Shown piece by piece: positions 8,774 to 16,640 of a DNA stretch of 30,353 nucleotides. The notes beneath the pieces are model-generated. The model saw nothing but the letters and a program-made list of their open reading frames with translations, did not search any database and was not told where the DNA came from. The translations under genes were made by a program, and so were the position numbers. The DNA lies in assembly GCA_047637355.1 (NCBI GenBank), contig JBLIKA010000030.1:1-30353 (forward strand), given 5' to 3'. Position 1 is the first letter of the stretch, and each line of letters opens with the position of its first letter. This DNA is from Glaciecola sp047637355 (GTDB lineage Bacteria; Pseudomonadota; Gammaproteobacteria; Enterobacterales; Alteromonadaceae).

Positions 8774-10297
8774 ATGCATCAAGGTACTATGAAAAAGAGT
8801 GGATTCATTCGGTATAGCGCAATAGTTATATTCTGGATCTCAATGTCGATGAGTAGCATGGCATCAGCCGAATGGTGCAGTTGTATGGAAACCGTTTCTG
8901 ATGAGTGCATCGAATCCGCTGATGGCAATTTACAGACAGCCGCCGAATATATTCCGACAGTTTATTCTGGTGCCGCTATAACATTGGGGGCACATTCAAA
9001 TGTCTTTGGTGATATTCAGTCAGTAGCTGCGGTAACTCTTGGGAAAGCAGCAGCGGTTGATGGCAGTATTTTGGCTGGAGCAGCGGTAACGGTCGAGCAG
9101 GGTGGAGAAGTAACTGGGGATGTTACGGCCGGTGAAGCTGCTACTCTAGGAGACAGTGCTTTGGTATCTGGTGATCTCGCAGCCAGAGCCGAGGTATTTG
9201 TGGGTGCGCACTCAGAGATTTCAGGTGACCTTACGTCGAGTCGCGGGATAACGCTCGGAGCTGCTGCCAAGGTTTTAGGTAGTACGACTGCCGCAAACTC
9301 GGTAACGCTGGGCGCTCATGCAGAAGCGGGTAATGATGGATTAGCGGAATGTGTTGCAGCAATGAATGGTCCCATCATTCTTGGTGCGCGTGCCACCGTG
9401 AAGGGTGATGCCAGATCTGGTGCCATTATATCAATGGGCAAAAATGCAGAAGTTATAGGAAATGAAGCACAACATGCCGTTCCTTTGGTTTTTTATAACA
9501 AGGCGGAGATCCCTGTAGCTAAAAAGACAGATGAGCTAACTCAGGAACAGAAACAGTTATTTGAAAAACTTGGAGAGGCTCACACCGAACTGGCCACGAC
9601 CATCGACTCCAGCAGAGATTTTTATCCGGGGGTTTATCATGCATCGGCTCTGACGACAACTGCGGGCATAACCCTGACGTTTATTGGCTCAAGTAATGAG
9701 CCACAAGAGTGGCTTATCAATATCGATAATTATCTAAGCTTCGGTGCTAACGTGACAATATCTTTAGAGGATGTTGCAGAGGGCAGCTCCATTATCTTTA
9801 ATGCTGGCACCTACACAACCATTGGTGCTAACTCAATTTTTAGAGGTACCATTTTTGCTGGCACCTACATCACTACTGGCGCAAATACTACCGTAGCTGG
9901 TGTCGGTGCAGATTGTGGCAGTATGTTCGCAATCAACGGAGCTATTACAATTGGAGCACACAGCACGGTTGGGGCATGCCCGCAGACTGAGGGTCACAGC
10001 ACCAAATCCTTAGGCGTAGCAGCCACCGAAGAATACTACAGCGACGAATATTACGACGAAGAATATTACGACGACGAATATTACGACGACGAATATTACG
10101 ATGACAAATATTATGATGACGGATATTACGACAACGGATATTCTAACTACGGATATTCTAACTACGGATATTCCAACTACGGATATTCCGACGACGAATA
10201 TTATGAAGATGAATATTACGAAGATGAATATTATGAAGACGAATATTACGAAGATGAATATTACGAAGATGAATATTATGAAGATGACGAAGACTAG
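8774..10297 (+). CDS. Secreted ice-binding-like (DUF3494) protein with Tyr/acid-repeat tail
   Basis: Predicted exported protein of 507 aa. ATG 8774 is supported by GAGGGG about six bases upstream. A signal peptide covers residues 1-32 (basic start, hydrophobic core, ...SMASA), followed by a Cys-rich start (EWCSCMETVSDEC). Residues ~60-235 consist of repeats of about 16-18 residues of the type VTLGAxAxVxGD, as in a beta-solenoid. Residues ~282-405 match the DUF3494 ice-binding pattern: YPGVYHASAL, GITLTFIGS, LSFGANVTISL, SIIFNAGTYTTIGA, FRGTIFAGTYITTGA and AITIGAHSTVG. Residues 421-507 are 17 pentapeptides (YYDDE, YSNYG and YYEDE types). DUF3494 proteins bind ice or alter its growth, which is established for some members. 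Ice binding by this protein is inference. The tail is unusual for the family. It is a single gene with its own terminator. Confidence 0.85.
   Translation: MHQGTMKKSGFIRYSAIVIFWISMSMSSMASAEWCSCMETVSDECIESADGNLQTAAEYIPTVYSGAAITLGAHSNVFGDIQSVAAVTLGKAAAVDGSILAGAAVTVEQGGEVTGDVTAGEAATLGDSALVSGDLAARAEVFVGAHSEISGDLTSSRGITLGAAAKVLGSTTAANSVTLGAHAEAGNDGLAECVAAMNGPIILGARATVKGDARSGAIISMGKNAEVIGNEAQHAVPLVFYNKAEIPVAKKTDELTQEQKQLFEKLGEAHTELATTIDSSRDFYPGVYHASALTTTAGITLTFIGSSNEPQEWLINIDNYLSFGANVTISLEDVAEGSSIIFNAGTYTTIGANSIFRGTIFAGTYITTGANTTVAGVGADCGSMFAINGAITIGAHSTVGACPQTEGHSTKSLGVAATEEYYSDEYYDEEYYDDEYYDDEYYDDKYYDDGYYDNGYSNYGYSNYGYSNYGYSDDEYYEDEYYEDEYYEDEYYEDEYYEDEYYEDDED
10034..10288 (+). repeat. In-frame 15-bp tandem repeat, 17 units
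   Basis: Consecutive 15-base units encode YYxDE-type pentapeptides in three blocks: an early YYDDE block, a central YSNYG block, then a YYEDE block with near-identical DNA (GAATATTACGAAGAT type). Near-identity of the last block suggests recent expansion by slippage or unequal recombination. The repeat also creates long meaningless open frames on the other strand and in the +2 frame. Confidence 0.95.
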
Positions 10298-10379
10298 ACA
10301 CAATATCCTGACGATGTAATTAACACTGATAGTAGGTATTAACTTTTCAACCTCTGAATTATAAAAATAAATCTTATCT

Positions 10380-10406
10380 AAAGCCCTATTTATCTAGGGC
10401 TTTTTT
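10380..10406 (+). terminator. Rho-independent terminator of the ice-binding gene
   Basis: AAAGCCCTA (10380-10388), loop TTTATC, TAGGGCTTT (10395-10403), continuing into TTTTTT. This is a perfect 9-bp stem plus T-run, 83 bp after the stop codon. It separates the ice-binding gene from the sugar-import operon. Confidence 0.92.
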
Positions 10407-10471
10407 ATTCATATCTCTAACTCTTCTGCGTAATCAATAAATGACCCTTTAATTCTTTCATTGACATTCCA

Positions 10472-10507
10472 TTGACATTTACTTAACAACATGATGCAAT
10501 CGATTGC
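10472..10507 (+). promoter_or_regulatory. Promoter with LacI-type operator for the ABC import operon
   Basis: A -35 box TTGACA (10472-10477) is followed after 17 bases by TGCAAT (10495-10500) as -10, preceded by TGA as an extended -10. The perfect palindrome GCAATCGATTGC (10496-10507) overlaps the -10, so a bound repressor would block RNA polymerase. The same arrangement is found at two other places in the window. A second TTGACA lies 11 bases upstream (10461). The promoter is about 95 bp before the binding-protein start. Confidence 0.8.
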
Positions 10508-10601
10508 GTTAAACGGTTTGCGCTGCACTTAGGAAGTAAACTGTTTGATTTAAGTCATCGTCATTGCTAGTCCACTAAAACTATAATTAGGAAATATCAC
10601 A

Positions 10602-11537
10602 ATGAAGAAAACGATTAAACTCACAGCTTTTGTATCAGCGTTAATTTTTCAGATTGGCGCTGCACATGCAGGCATGAAGATTGGAATTACCCAAAATAAT
10701 GTTGGTGTAGATAGTTATCAAACTACCTACGACAAGTCGATTAAAGAAGCGGCGAAAAATGCTTCTGACGTGGATGCCATCATACTTGATGCCGGTGGTG
10801 ACATTGCACGACAGATTGCGCAAGTTCAGGATCTTATTCAACAAAACGTAGATGCGATTATTATCTGGCCTACCAATGGTCAAGCGCTTGTACCAATCGT
10901 AAGAAAAGCAAAGCTAGCTGGAATCAAAGTTATCATCACTAACTCAAATATCGCTGATGCGGGATTAGAGTATATTTCAGCGTTTTCTGGACCAAATAAT
11001 ATTACCCAAGGTAAATACTCCGCAGAAATGATGTGTGATGCACTTAACGGCGAAGGCCAAATAGTGCAAATAGCGGGTCAACCTGGTTATACAACGGCTA
11101 TGGAACGTCAAAAGGGTTTTGAAGATCGCCTTGCTGTCGCTTGCCCAAAGGTAACCATTGTTGAAACTCAGCCAGGTGATTGGAATCGTGAAAAATCACA
11201 GCGTGTAATGGAAAACTTCTTAATCAAATATGATGATATTGATGGTGTTTATGCAGGTGACGATAACATGGGAATAGGCGCATTAAACGCGGCTAAAGCA
11301 GCTAAAAGAAATGATATTAATTTCATTGGTGCTACTAATTTTGCGGTAGGTTATGAAGCCATGGCAAGAGGTGAGTATTATGGGTCTGTTTATCAATCAC
11401 CAGTTGATGATGCACGTGCCGCACTGCAAACGGCTATTGATGTTCTTAGTGGTAAATCTGTTCCAAAAATGAATTACTTTGATACGCCAAAAATTACACA
11501 AGTCAATATGTGGAAATTTACCAAACCCGTTTTCTAA
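10602..11537 (+). CDS. Periplasmic sugar-binding protein of an ABC importer (RbsB-like)
   Basis: Solute-binding protein of 311 aa in the ribose/galactose class (Peripla_BP_4 fold) that captures the imported compound in the periplasm. The signal peptide ends at about Ala23 (IGAAHA). The mature protein opens with MKIGITQNNVG, the usual first beta strand. Other family motifs are LIQQNVDAIIIWPTNGQALVPIVRKAKLAGIKVI, GQPGYTTAMERQKGFEDRL, and GVYAGDDNMGIGALNAAKAA with the conserved acidic DD. The start at ATG 10602 follows AGGA about 10 bases upstream. It is the first gene of the operon, directly under the LacI-type promoter. The ligand cannot be read from sequence; ribose-, allose- or galactofuranose-like sugars, or other polyols, are all possible. 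Confidence 0.92.
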   Translation: MKKTIKLTAFVSALIFQIGAAHAGMKIGITQNNVGVDSYQTTYDKSIKEAAKNASDVDAIILDAGGDIARQIAQVQDLIQQNVDAIIIWPTNGQALVPIVRKAKLAGIKVIITNSNIADAGLEYISAFSGPNNITQGKYSAEMMCDALNGEGQIVQIAGQPGYTTAMERQKGFEDRLAVACPKVTIVETQPGDWNREKSQRVMENFLIKYDDIDGVYAGDDNMGIGALNAAKAAKRNDINFIGATNFAVGYEAMARGEYYGSVYQSPVDDARAALQTAIDVLSGKSVPKMNYFDTPKITQVNMWKFTKPVF

Positions 11538-11559
11538 CTCACTTTTTTCAATTAAAAAT

Positions 11560-11587
11560 GCTTGTTGTTAGCTTTAAGGCAACAAGC
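11560..11587 (+). promoter_or_regulatory. Intercistronic hairpin after the binding-protein gene
   Basis: GCTTGTTG (11560-11567) pairs with CAACAAGC (11580-11587) around a 12-base loop, with no T-run. Hairpins here in binding-protein-first operons commonly protect the upstream mRNA and give higher expression of the binding protein than of the membrane parts; that role is inferred here. Confidence 0.55.
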
Positions 11588-11601
11588 TTATTCGCGCACA
11601 A

Positions 11602-12627
11602 ATGGTATCAATAATGACAAAATTAAAAAAAGAACATGGGTTGTCAAAACCAAATGAAGAAAACCCGTTAGTTAGAGTGGCTATCGATATTTTCGCCCGC
11701 CAAGGAATATTAATTGTATTTGTCATTTTTTTAATCGGTTTTTCACTTTTCTCAGAGCGCTTTTTCAGTGCTGATAATGTGATAGCAGTTATTCGTCAAG
11801 CATCAATCATTGGTGTCATTGCATTAGGAGTCACCATCGTCGTAATTGGAGGAAACCTTGATCTTTCCGTTGGTTCACTGCTGTCTTGTTGCACTGTGTT
11901 AGTGGTTGATCTTCACGATATTTTGGGACCATTTCAAGCAGTCGTTATCATGTTCTGCGCTGCATTAGTTATTGGCGCGATCAATGGCTATTTGATTGGG
12001 TATTTAAAACTCAATTCACTCATTGTCACTCTCGGAATGCTATCCGCTATTCAAGGAATAACGTTGATATATACGGGTGGTCAAAATGTTGATATTCATA
12101 ATCAAAGTGATACCTGGTTTACCTTTTTTGGTCGTGACTACCTCTTTGGTATTCCGGTGCCTATATTCATCTTTATTGGATTGGGGATCATCACTGAAAT
12201 TGTACTTAGAACGACATCATACGGTAGGAAGATATTCTCTGTTGGGGGAAATCCTACAGCAGCTGTATTCTCCGGCATCAAGAAAAATAAAATAGTCTTT
12301 AGTACTTATCTAATCTCTGCATTCGCTACCGCATGCGGCGCTCTTATTCTCGGTTCTCGTGTTATGGGTTCTCAAAATAATGTAGGCCAGGGGTATGAGT
12401 TACTTGTATTGGCCGGTGTCATATTAGGTGGAACTAGTCTAATTGGAGGCTCTGGAAGCGCAGTTAGAACTATCATCGGTGTGCTGATATTAAGTTTCAT
12501 TCAAAATGGATTGCTACTACTTAGTTATCCATATTACGTGCAATGGTTAGTCACCTGGGCGGTGATAATTCTTGCAGTATGGTTCGATATAGCGTCAACA
12601 CGCGGCCGACTGCTTACCTCATATTAA
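11602..12627 (+). CDS. ABC importer permease (RbsC-like), first of two
   Basis: Inner-membrane permease of 341 aa of the ribose-type BPD_transp_2 family. Multiple hydrophobic helices are visible. Characteristic segments are ASIIGVIALGVTIVVIGGNLDLSVGSLLS (the conserved GGxxDLSVGS loop), INGYLIGYLKLNSLIVTLGMLSAIQGI, and VLAGVILGGTSLIGGSGSAVRTIIGVLILSFIQNGL with the GGxxxxGGxG motif. The start is uncertain between ATG 11602 and ATG 11614; neither has a strong ribosome site. It probably pairs with the next permease to form a heterodimeric channel. A two-permease layout is known for YtfT/YjfF and LsrC/LsrD. Confidence 0.92.
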   Translation: MVSIMTKLKKEHGLSKPNEENPLVRVAIDIFARQGILIVFVIFLIGFSLFSERFFSADNVIAVIRQASIIGVIALGVTIVVIGGNLDLSVGSLLSCCTVLVVDLHDILGPFQAVVIMFCAALVIGAINGYLIGYLKLNSLIVTLGMLSAIQGITLIYTGGQNVDIHNQSDTWFTFFGRDYLFGIPVPIFIFIGLGIITEIVLRTTSYGRKIFSVGGNPTAAVFSGIKKNKIVFSTYLISAFATACGALILGSRVMGSQNNVGQGYELLVLAGVILGGTSLIGGSGSAVRTIIGVLILSFIQNGLLLLSYPYYVQWLVTWAVIILAVWFDIASTRGRLLTSY

Positions 12628-12654
12628 AATGACCATGTGCTCTTGGAGAATAAA

Positions 12655-13632
12655 ATGTCATCTACAGTAAAACAAATCAACATGACTAAAAAAATTAAAA
12701 AGGTCATTTATGAACAACCTATTTGGTTATTCATAGTGCTCTGCGTAATAGGTTTTAGTTTTTCCTCTGAATACTTTTTTGATCTAAATAATTTTAAAAA
12801 TATCCTAGTTCAAACATCGACAATCGGTTTAATTGCGCTTGGTTTAACCCTAGTAATGATAAATGGAAATATTGATCTTTCGGTTGGTGCGATTGTCGCT
12901 TTATCAGCCTGTTTAGCGGTTGATCTACAAGCTGATTACGGCATGTTTATGGCCATTATAATCGGACTTGTTTCGGGCGTAATATTGGGAGCACTGAATG
13001 GTTTAATTGTTTGGAAAACAGGTGTCGATGCTTTTATTGTCACTCTTGGAGCGATGATTGGCATCAGAGGTTTAGTTTTTGTTTATACCGAAGAGCAGTC
13101 ATTTTTTGCTAACGACTTTGCTTTTTCTGATATGGGCAGTAGCTCACTTGCTGGGATCCCAGCATTAGCCTTAATTTTGATTGGTTTTGCCATAATAGTG
13201 CATTTCATTCTGGCTTACACAATTCATGGCCGCAACACATATGCGGTTGGCGGCAATCGACAAGCTTCGATTGACGCAGGGATCCGAGTTGGCCCTAATA
13301 TGGTTATCAATTTCGCTATTTGCGGTTTTTTAGCTGCTCTAGCGGGCGTAACTTTGTCCTCGCAAATGGGGGCTGCCACACCTAACTTAGGTCGCGACTT
13401 TGAATTATGGGCGATTACGGCGGTTGTACTTGGCGGCACTAAACTTACCGGCGGGGTAGGTAGTATTATCGGGACATTCGGAGGGGTTATCGCGATCGGT
13501 ATTCTGCGCAACGGTATGAACTTACTCCAAGTCCCTTCATTTTACGTGCTCGTCATTATGGGTGTAATCTTAATCACAGTGCTCTTTTTTGATAGACAGG
13601 TGAATCTGCGTTTAGAGAAGGAGGTAGGATAA
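12655..13632 (+). CDS. ABC importer permease (RbsC-like), second of two
   Basis: Second permease, 325 aa, in the same family. It is clearly homologous to its neighbour but not a recent duplicate: it shares GLIALGLTLVMINGNIDLSVGAIVAL, TGVDAFIVTLGAMIGIRGLVFVYT, and AVVLGGTKLTGGVGSIIGTFGGVIAIGILRNGMNLL. I place the start at ATG 12655 because GGAG lies about six bases upstream; a GTG at 12637 would add six residues but has no such site. It ends at TAA 13630-13632, sharing one base with the ATG of the ATPase gene, so the two are probably translationally coupled. Confidence 0.92.
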   Translation: MSSTVKQINMTKKIKKVIYEQPIWLFIVLCVIGFSFSSEYFFDLNNFKNILVQTSTIGLIALGLTLVMINGNIDLSVGAIVALSACLAVDLQADYGMFMAIIIGLVSGVILGALNGLIVWKTGVDAFIVTLGAMIGIRGLVFVYTEEQSFFANDFAFSDMGSSSLAGIPALALILIGFAIIVHFILAYTIHGRNTYAVGGNRQASIDAGIRVGPNMVINFAICGFLAALAGVTLSSQMGAATPNLGRDFELWAITAVVLGGTKLTGGVGSIIGTFGGVIAIGILRNGMNLLQVPSFYVLVIMGVILITVLFFDRQVNLRLEKEVG

Positions 13633-15197
13633 TGAATAACGTAAACGCTAATCAAAATCCTGATATTGAATCTACTAAAGATCGTGTCATTCTTAGATTA
13701 GAAAATATCACCAAACGTTTTCCTCCATCGGTTATCGCTCTAGATAACGTTAGTTTGGATATCAGAGAGGGTGAAGTTCATGCGCTTGTAGGTGAAAATG
13801 GAGCAGGGAAATCGACATTAATGAAGGTGTTGGCAGGTATACATCAAGCCAATTCAGGAACGATTCAACTAGACGGCGAAATTATTGAACTGAATGGCCC
13901 TATGGCTGCCAAGAAACAAGGGCTTTTACTCATACATCAAGAACTTTCATTAGTTGGTGACATGACGGTTGCTGAGAATATTTACCTCGGTAATCTGCCA
14001 AAAAAGTGGCTAAATATAGTCGACAATAAAGTCTTGTATGCCAATGTTGATCGGATCTTAGCGCGCTTGAAGTGCAATTTTAACGCCAAAGACAAAGTTT
14101 CCTCACTATCGATTGCAATGAAACATATGGTCGAAATTGCGCGCGCTTTAGTGTTTACGCCCAAAATAGTTATCTTTGACGAACCCACCGCTTCATTAAC
14201 AGATACAGAAAAATTTGTACTTTTTGATGTCATCAATGATTTGAAAAAGGATGGCGTTGCGATTGTCTATATTTCGCATCGAATGGATGAAATATTTAGT
14301 TTATCGGATCGTATTACGGTGCTGCGCGACGGTTGCTTCCGTGACACCGTAAATACCCAAGAAACAGATGAAGATAAACTGACACATATGATGATTGGCC
14401 GAAGCCTCGACGGCAATAGTAAGTCTGCGATGGGCGAGCTAGGGGATATTGCGTTAGAAGTAAAAGACTTAAGCTGTAATGGTCGCTTTAAAAATATTAG
14501 TTTCACACTTCGTAAGGGGGAAGTACTTGGCATGTATGGTCTGGTTGGAGCAGGGCGAACAGAAATAGCAGAAACCTTATTTGGCATTAGAGCACAAACA
14601 TCAGGGCAAATATTTTTGGACTCTGAACTAGTTAATATTAAATCACCAGCGGATGCTGTCGAGAATGGTATTGCGCTTGTACCAGAAAACAGGAAAGAAC
14701 AAGGCTTGGTTCTTGGAATGAATTGTCGCGATAACATCACGATGTCAATTTTAAACAAACTCGACTATATGGGTGTGTTGCGCCAGAAAGATGAATTGGC
14801 AATATATAACAAATATGAAAGTGAGTTAGCCATCAAAACTCCAAGTTGGGCACAAAAAGTGGGAAACCTCAGCGGTGGTAACCAGCAAAAAGTAGTTATT
14901 GGCAAATGGTTAGCAACAAACCCTAAAGTATTAATTCTTGATGAGCCAACTAGAGGTATAGATGTCGGTTCAAAGTCTGAAATTCATAAGTTAATTCGCA
15001 AACTTGCACAGGAAGGAGGATACGCAATATTAGTAATCTCCTCTGAAATGCCGGAGGTTTTAGGTGTTAGTGACAGAATTCTTGCGCTCTTTGATGGCAA
15101 GATAAATGGCGAATTTACGGATGAAGAAGTGACAGAAGATAAATTAGTAAAAGCGATATCTTTTGATAATTCCATAGTTAAAAAAAGTGATAGCTAA
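13632..15197 (+). CDS. ABC importer double ATPase (RbsA-like)
   Basis: Cytoplasmic energy subunit of 521 aa with two fused nucleotide-binding domains, as in RbsA and MglA. Domain 1: Walker A GENGAGKS (54-61), signature region degenerate (LSIAMKHMVEIARAL), Walker B VIFDEPTAS. Domain 2: degenerate Walker A (GLVGAGRTE), intact signature LSGGNQQKVVIGKWL, and Walker B LILDEPTRGIDVGSKSEI. Such asymmetric sites are normal in this subfamily. GAGGTAGGA just upstream serves as ribosome site inside the previous gene. It drives uptake of whatever the operon's binding protein captures. Confidence 0.95.
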   Translation: MNNVNANQNPDIESTKDRVILRLENITKRFPPSVIALDNVSLDIREGEVHALVGENGAGKSTLMKVLAGIHQANSGTIQLDGEIIELNGPMAAKKQGLLLIHQELSLVGDMTVAENIYLGNLPKKWLNIVDNKVLYANVDRILARLKCNFNAKDKVSSLSIAMKHMVEIARALVFTPKIVIFDEPTASLTDTEKFVLFDVINDLKKDGVAIVYISHRMDEIFSLSDRITVLRDGCFRDTVNTQETDEDKLTHMMIGRSLDGNSKSAMGELGDIALEVKDLSCNGRFKNISFTLRKGEVLGMYGLVGAGRTEIAETLFGIRAQTSGQIFLDSELVNIKSPADAVENGIALVPENRKEQGLVLGMNCRDNITMSILNKLDYMGVLRQKDELAIYNKYESELAIKTPSWAQKVGNLSGGNQQKVVIGKWLATNPKVLILDEPTRGIDVGSKSEIHKLIRKLAQEGGYAILVISSEMPEVLGVSDRILALFDGKINGEFTDEEVTEDKLVKAISFDNSIVKKSDS

Positions 15198-15222
15198 ACC
15201 GTTATAGTGGTAAGGACATAAA

Positions 15223-16398
15223 ATGAAGTTAACTATATTTGAGTCGAAAAATATCATTGCAAGTTTGACTAACGTTGTCAATTTTGAAGTGTATATTACC
15301 GATAATGAAGGACAAGTACTTCACTCGAATAGTGTTAATTTTACTGGTGTCTTTAATCAAGCCGCGTTGAATGTGGTGACCAATAATAAACGTAAAGTTA
15401 TTGTTGAAGAAACTAATTCCGACGGTGCTGAGCTTGAGGTTAATGGCTGGTTGTTATTACCAATATTGTCAGGAGGGCTGACAATTGGCGCTGTTTGTCT
15501 TAGAGGCGATTTAGCCAAAGTGCTTTCTGCTGAACACTTTATTTTGGAAATAGTCGACCTTAATATCAGGCAACGAAATAATATTCAATTAGCGACTAAT
15601 TCGTCTAACCTAATTGAATTTTCAGCTGCTCCACTACTGACGCAAGACCAAAAAAATAAAATAGCCATTCCCGTGTTCGAGAGTGCGAAAGACTCTTTGC
15701 ATAACCCTGAAGACCAAGTTGTAGTCATCATTATTGAGCTTAGTCAAAATCACCATGGCGCGGACCTCGAAGAAGATCAGCTATGCACGATCCGAACAAT
15801 GCTGGATAGGAGCGGGTTTAAAAACGATAATGTTGATGCAAGCGATGATCGAGAAATGAAAGTACTTCGGAAAATCAGAAGTAGCAATCAAGAGTTTGAT
15901 TTATCAACAACGTTAAAAAATATACAGCTATTGGCTAATAAGCTTTCTGCAGTCAGTTGGTTGGATTTTCATATTTCGTGCGGGAATTATTATGACGGAA
16001 TAGAGAAAGCTCAAATCTCTTACCAGTCGGCCTTAAAAACATTATTTATTGGTAAAGTTCTCTACCCAGAAAAGAAAATATATCTATACAGCGAAATGGC
16101 GCTTGATGTTTTGTTGTTTGAAACAAGAAATGAATGGCCATTAAAACACATGTTTAATACCTATGAAAAATTAATGTTTAGGGATAAAAACGATTGTTTA
16201 AAGAATACGTTGGATAGCTTATTTTTTGCAAACTTAAATATTGGTAAAGCTGCAGATAACTTAAATATCCATAGAAATACACTTAGATATCGGCTCGATA
16301 TCATTAAAGAATGTACAGGTTTAGATGTTACCAAACTAAATAATATGTTCGTTCTATATTCAGCCGTTCGGTTAAATAGGTTAAGTAAAGTGAGCTAA
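15223..16398 (+). CDS. CdaR/PucR-type transcriptional regulator
   Basis: DNA-binding regulator of 391 aa. The N-terminal part (residues ~1-125: FEVYITDNEGQVLHSN, NGWLLLPILSGGLTIGAVCLRGDLAKV) resembles the sugar-diacid recognition domain of CdaR. The centre is variable. The C-terminus carries the PucR-type HTH (LNIGKAADNLNIHRNTLRYRLDIIKECTGLDV), which is diagnostic for the family. It begins 25 bp after the ATPase gene with AAGGA before the ATG, so it is co-transcribed with the importer. CdaR proteins activate genes for sugar diacids or glycerate, so this one probably senses the imported compound or a breakdown product and activates the importer or the porin gene downstream. That ligand assignment is inference. 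Confidence 0.85.
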   Translation: MKLTIFESKNIIASLTNVVNFEVYITDNEGQVLHSNSVNFTGVFNQAALNVVTNNKRKVIVEETNSDGAELEVNGWLLLPILSGGLTIGAVCLRGDLAKVLSAEHFILEIVDLNIRQRNNIQLATNSSNLIEFSAAPLLTQDQKNKIAIPVFESAKDSLHNPEDQVVVIIIELSQNHHGADLEEDQLCTIRTMLDRSGFKNDNVDASDDREMKVLRKIRSSNQEFDLSTTLKNIQLLANKLSAVSWLDFHISCGNYYDGIEKAQISYQSALKTLFIGKVLYPEKKIYLYSEMALDVLLFETRNEWPLKHMFNTYEKLMFRDKNDCLKNTLDSLFFANLNIGKAADNLNIHRNTLRYRLDIIKECTGLDVTKLNNMFVLYSAVRLNRLSKVS

Positions 16399-16640
16399 AA
16401 TCACTGCACTTTGGCATCTACTCAATATGCTTTTATTACGCATTTATTAATTGTATTTATAACTTAAATATCAGTTAGTTAGGCTATTTTTTAGCTCGAA
16501 AAAATTTCAATAAAAAACAGTGCAAACACACAAAAAAAAATTGAAAGATTTGGACTATTACCCAATGTTTAACGCATTCATCTCCTACATAATTATGCCT
16601 AATCTGGTAATTACAACGCAGCGAGATGGGGAAAATATAA

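Noticed and set aside
10034..10288. CRISPR-like array
   Set aside because: The units are directly adjacent without unique spacers and are in frame within a protein gene.
10010..10319. Repetitive frames on the minus strand and in the +2 frame over the ice-binding gene tail
   Set aside because: They are by-products of the 15-bp tandem repeat; the signal-bearing frame is the 507-residue one.
12637..12654. GTG start for the second permease
   Set aside because: ATG 12655 has GGAG at proper distance; the extension has no ribosome site.
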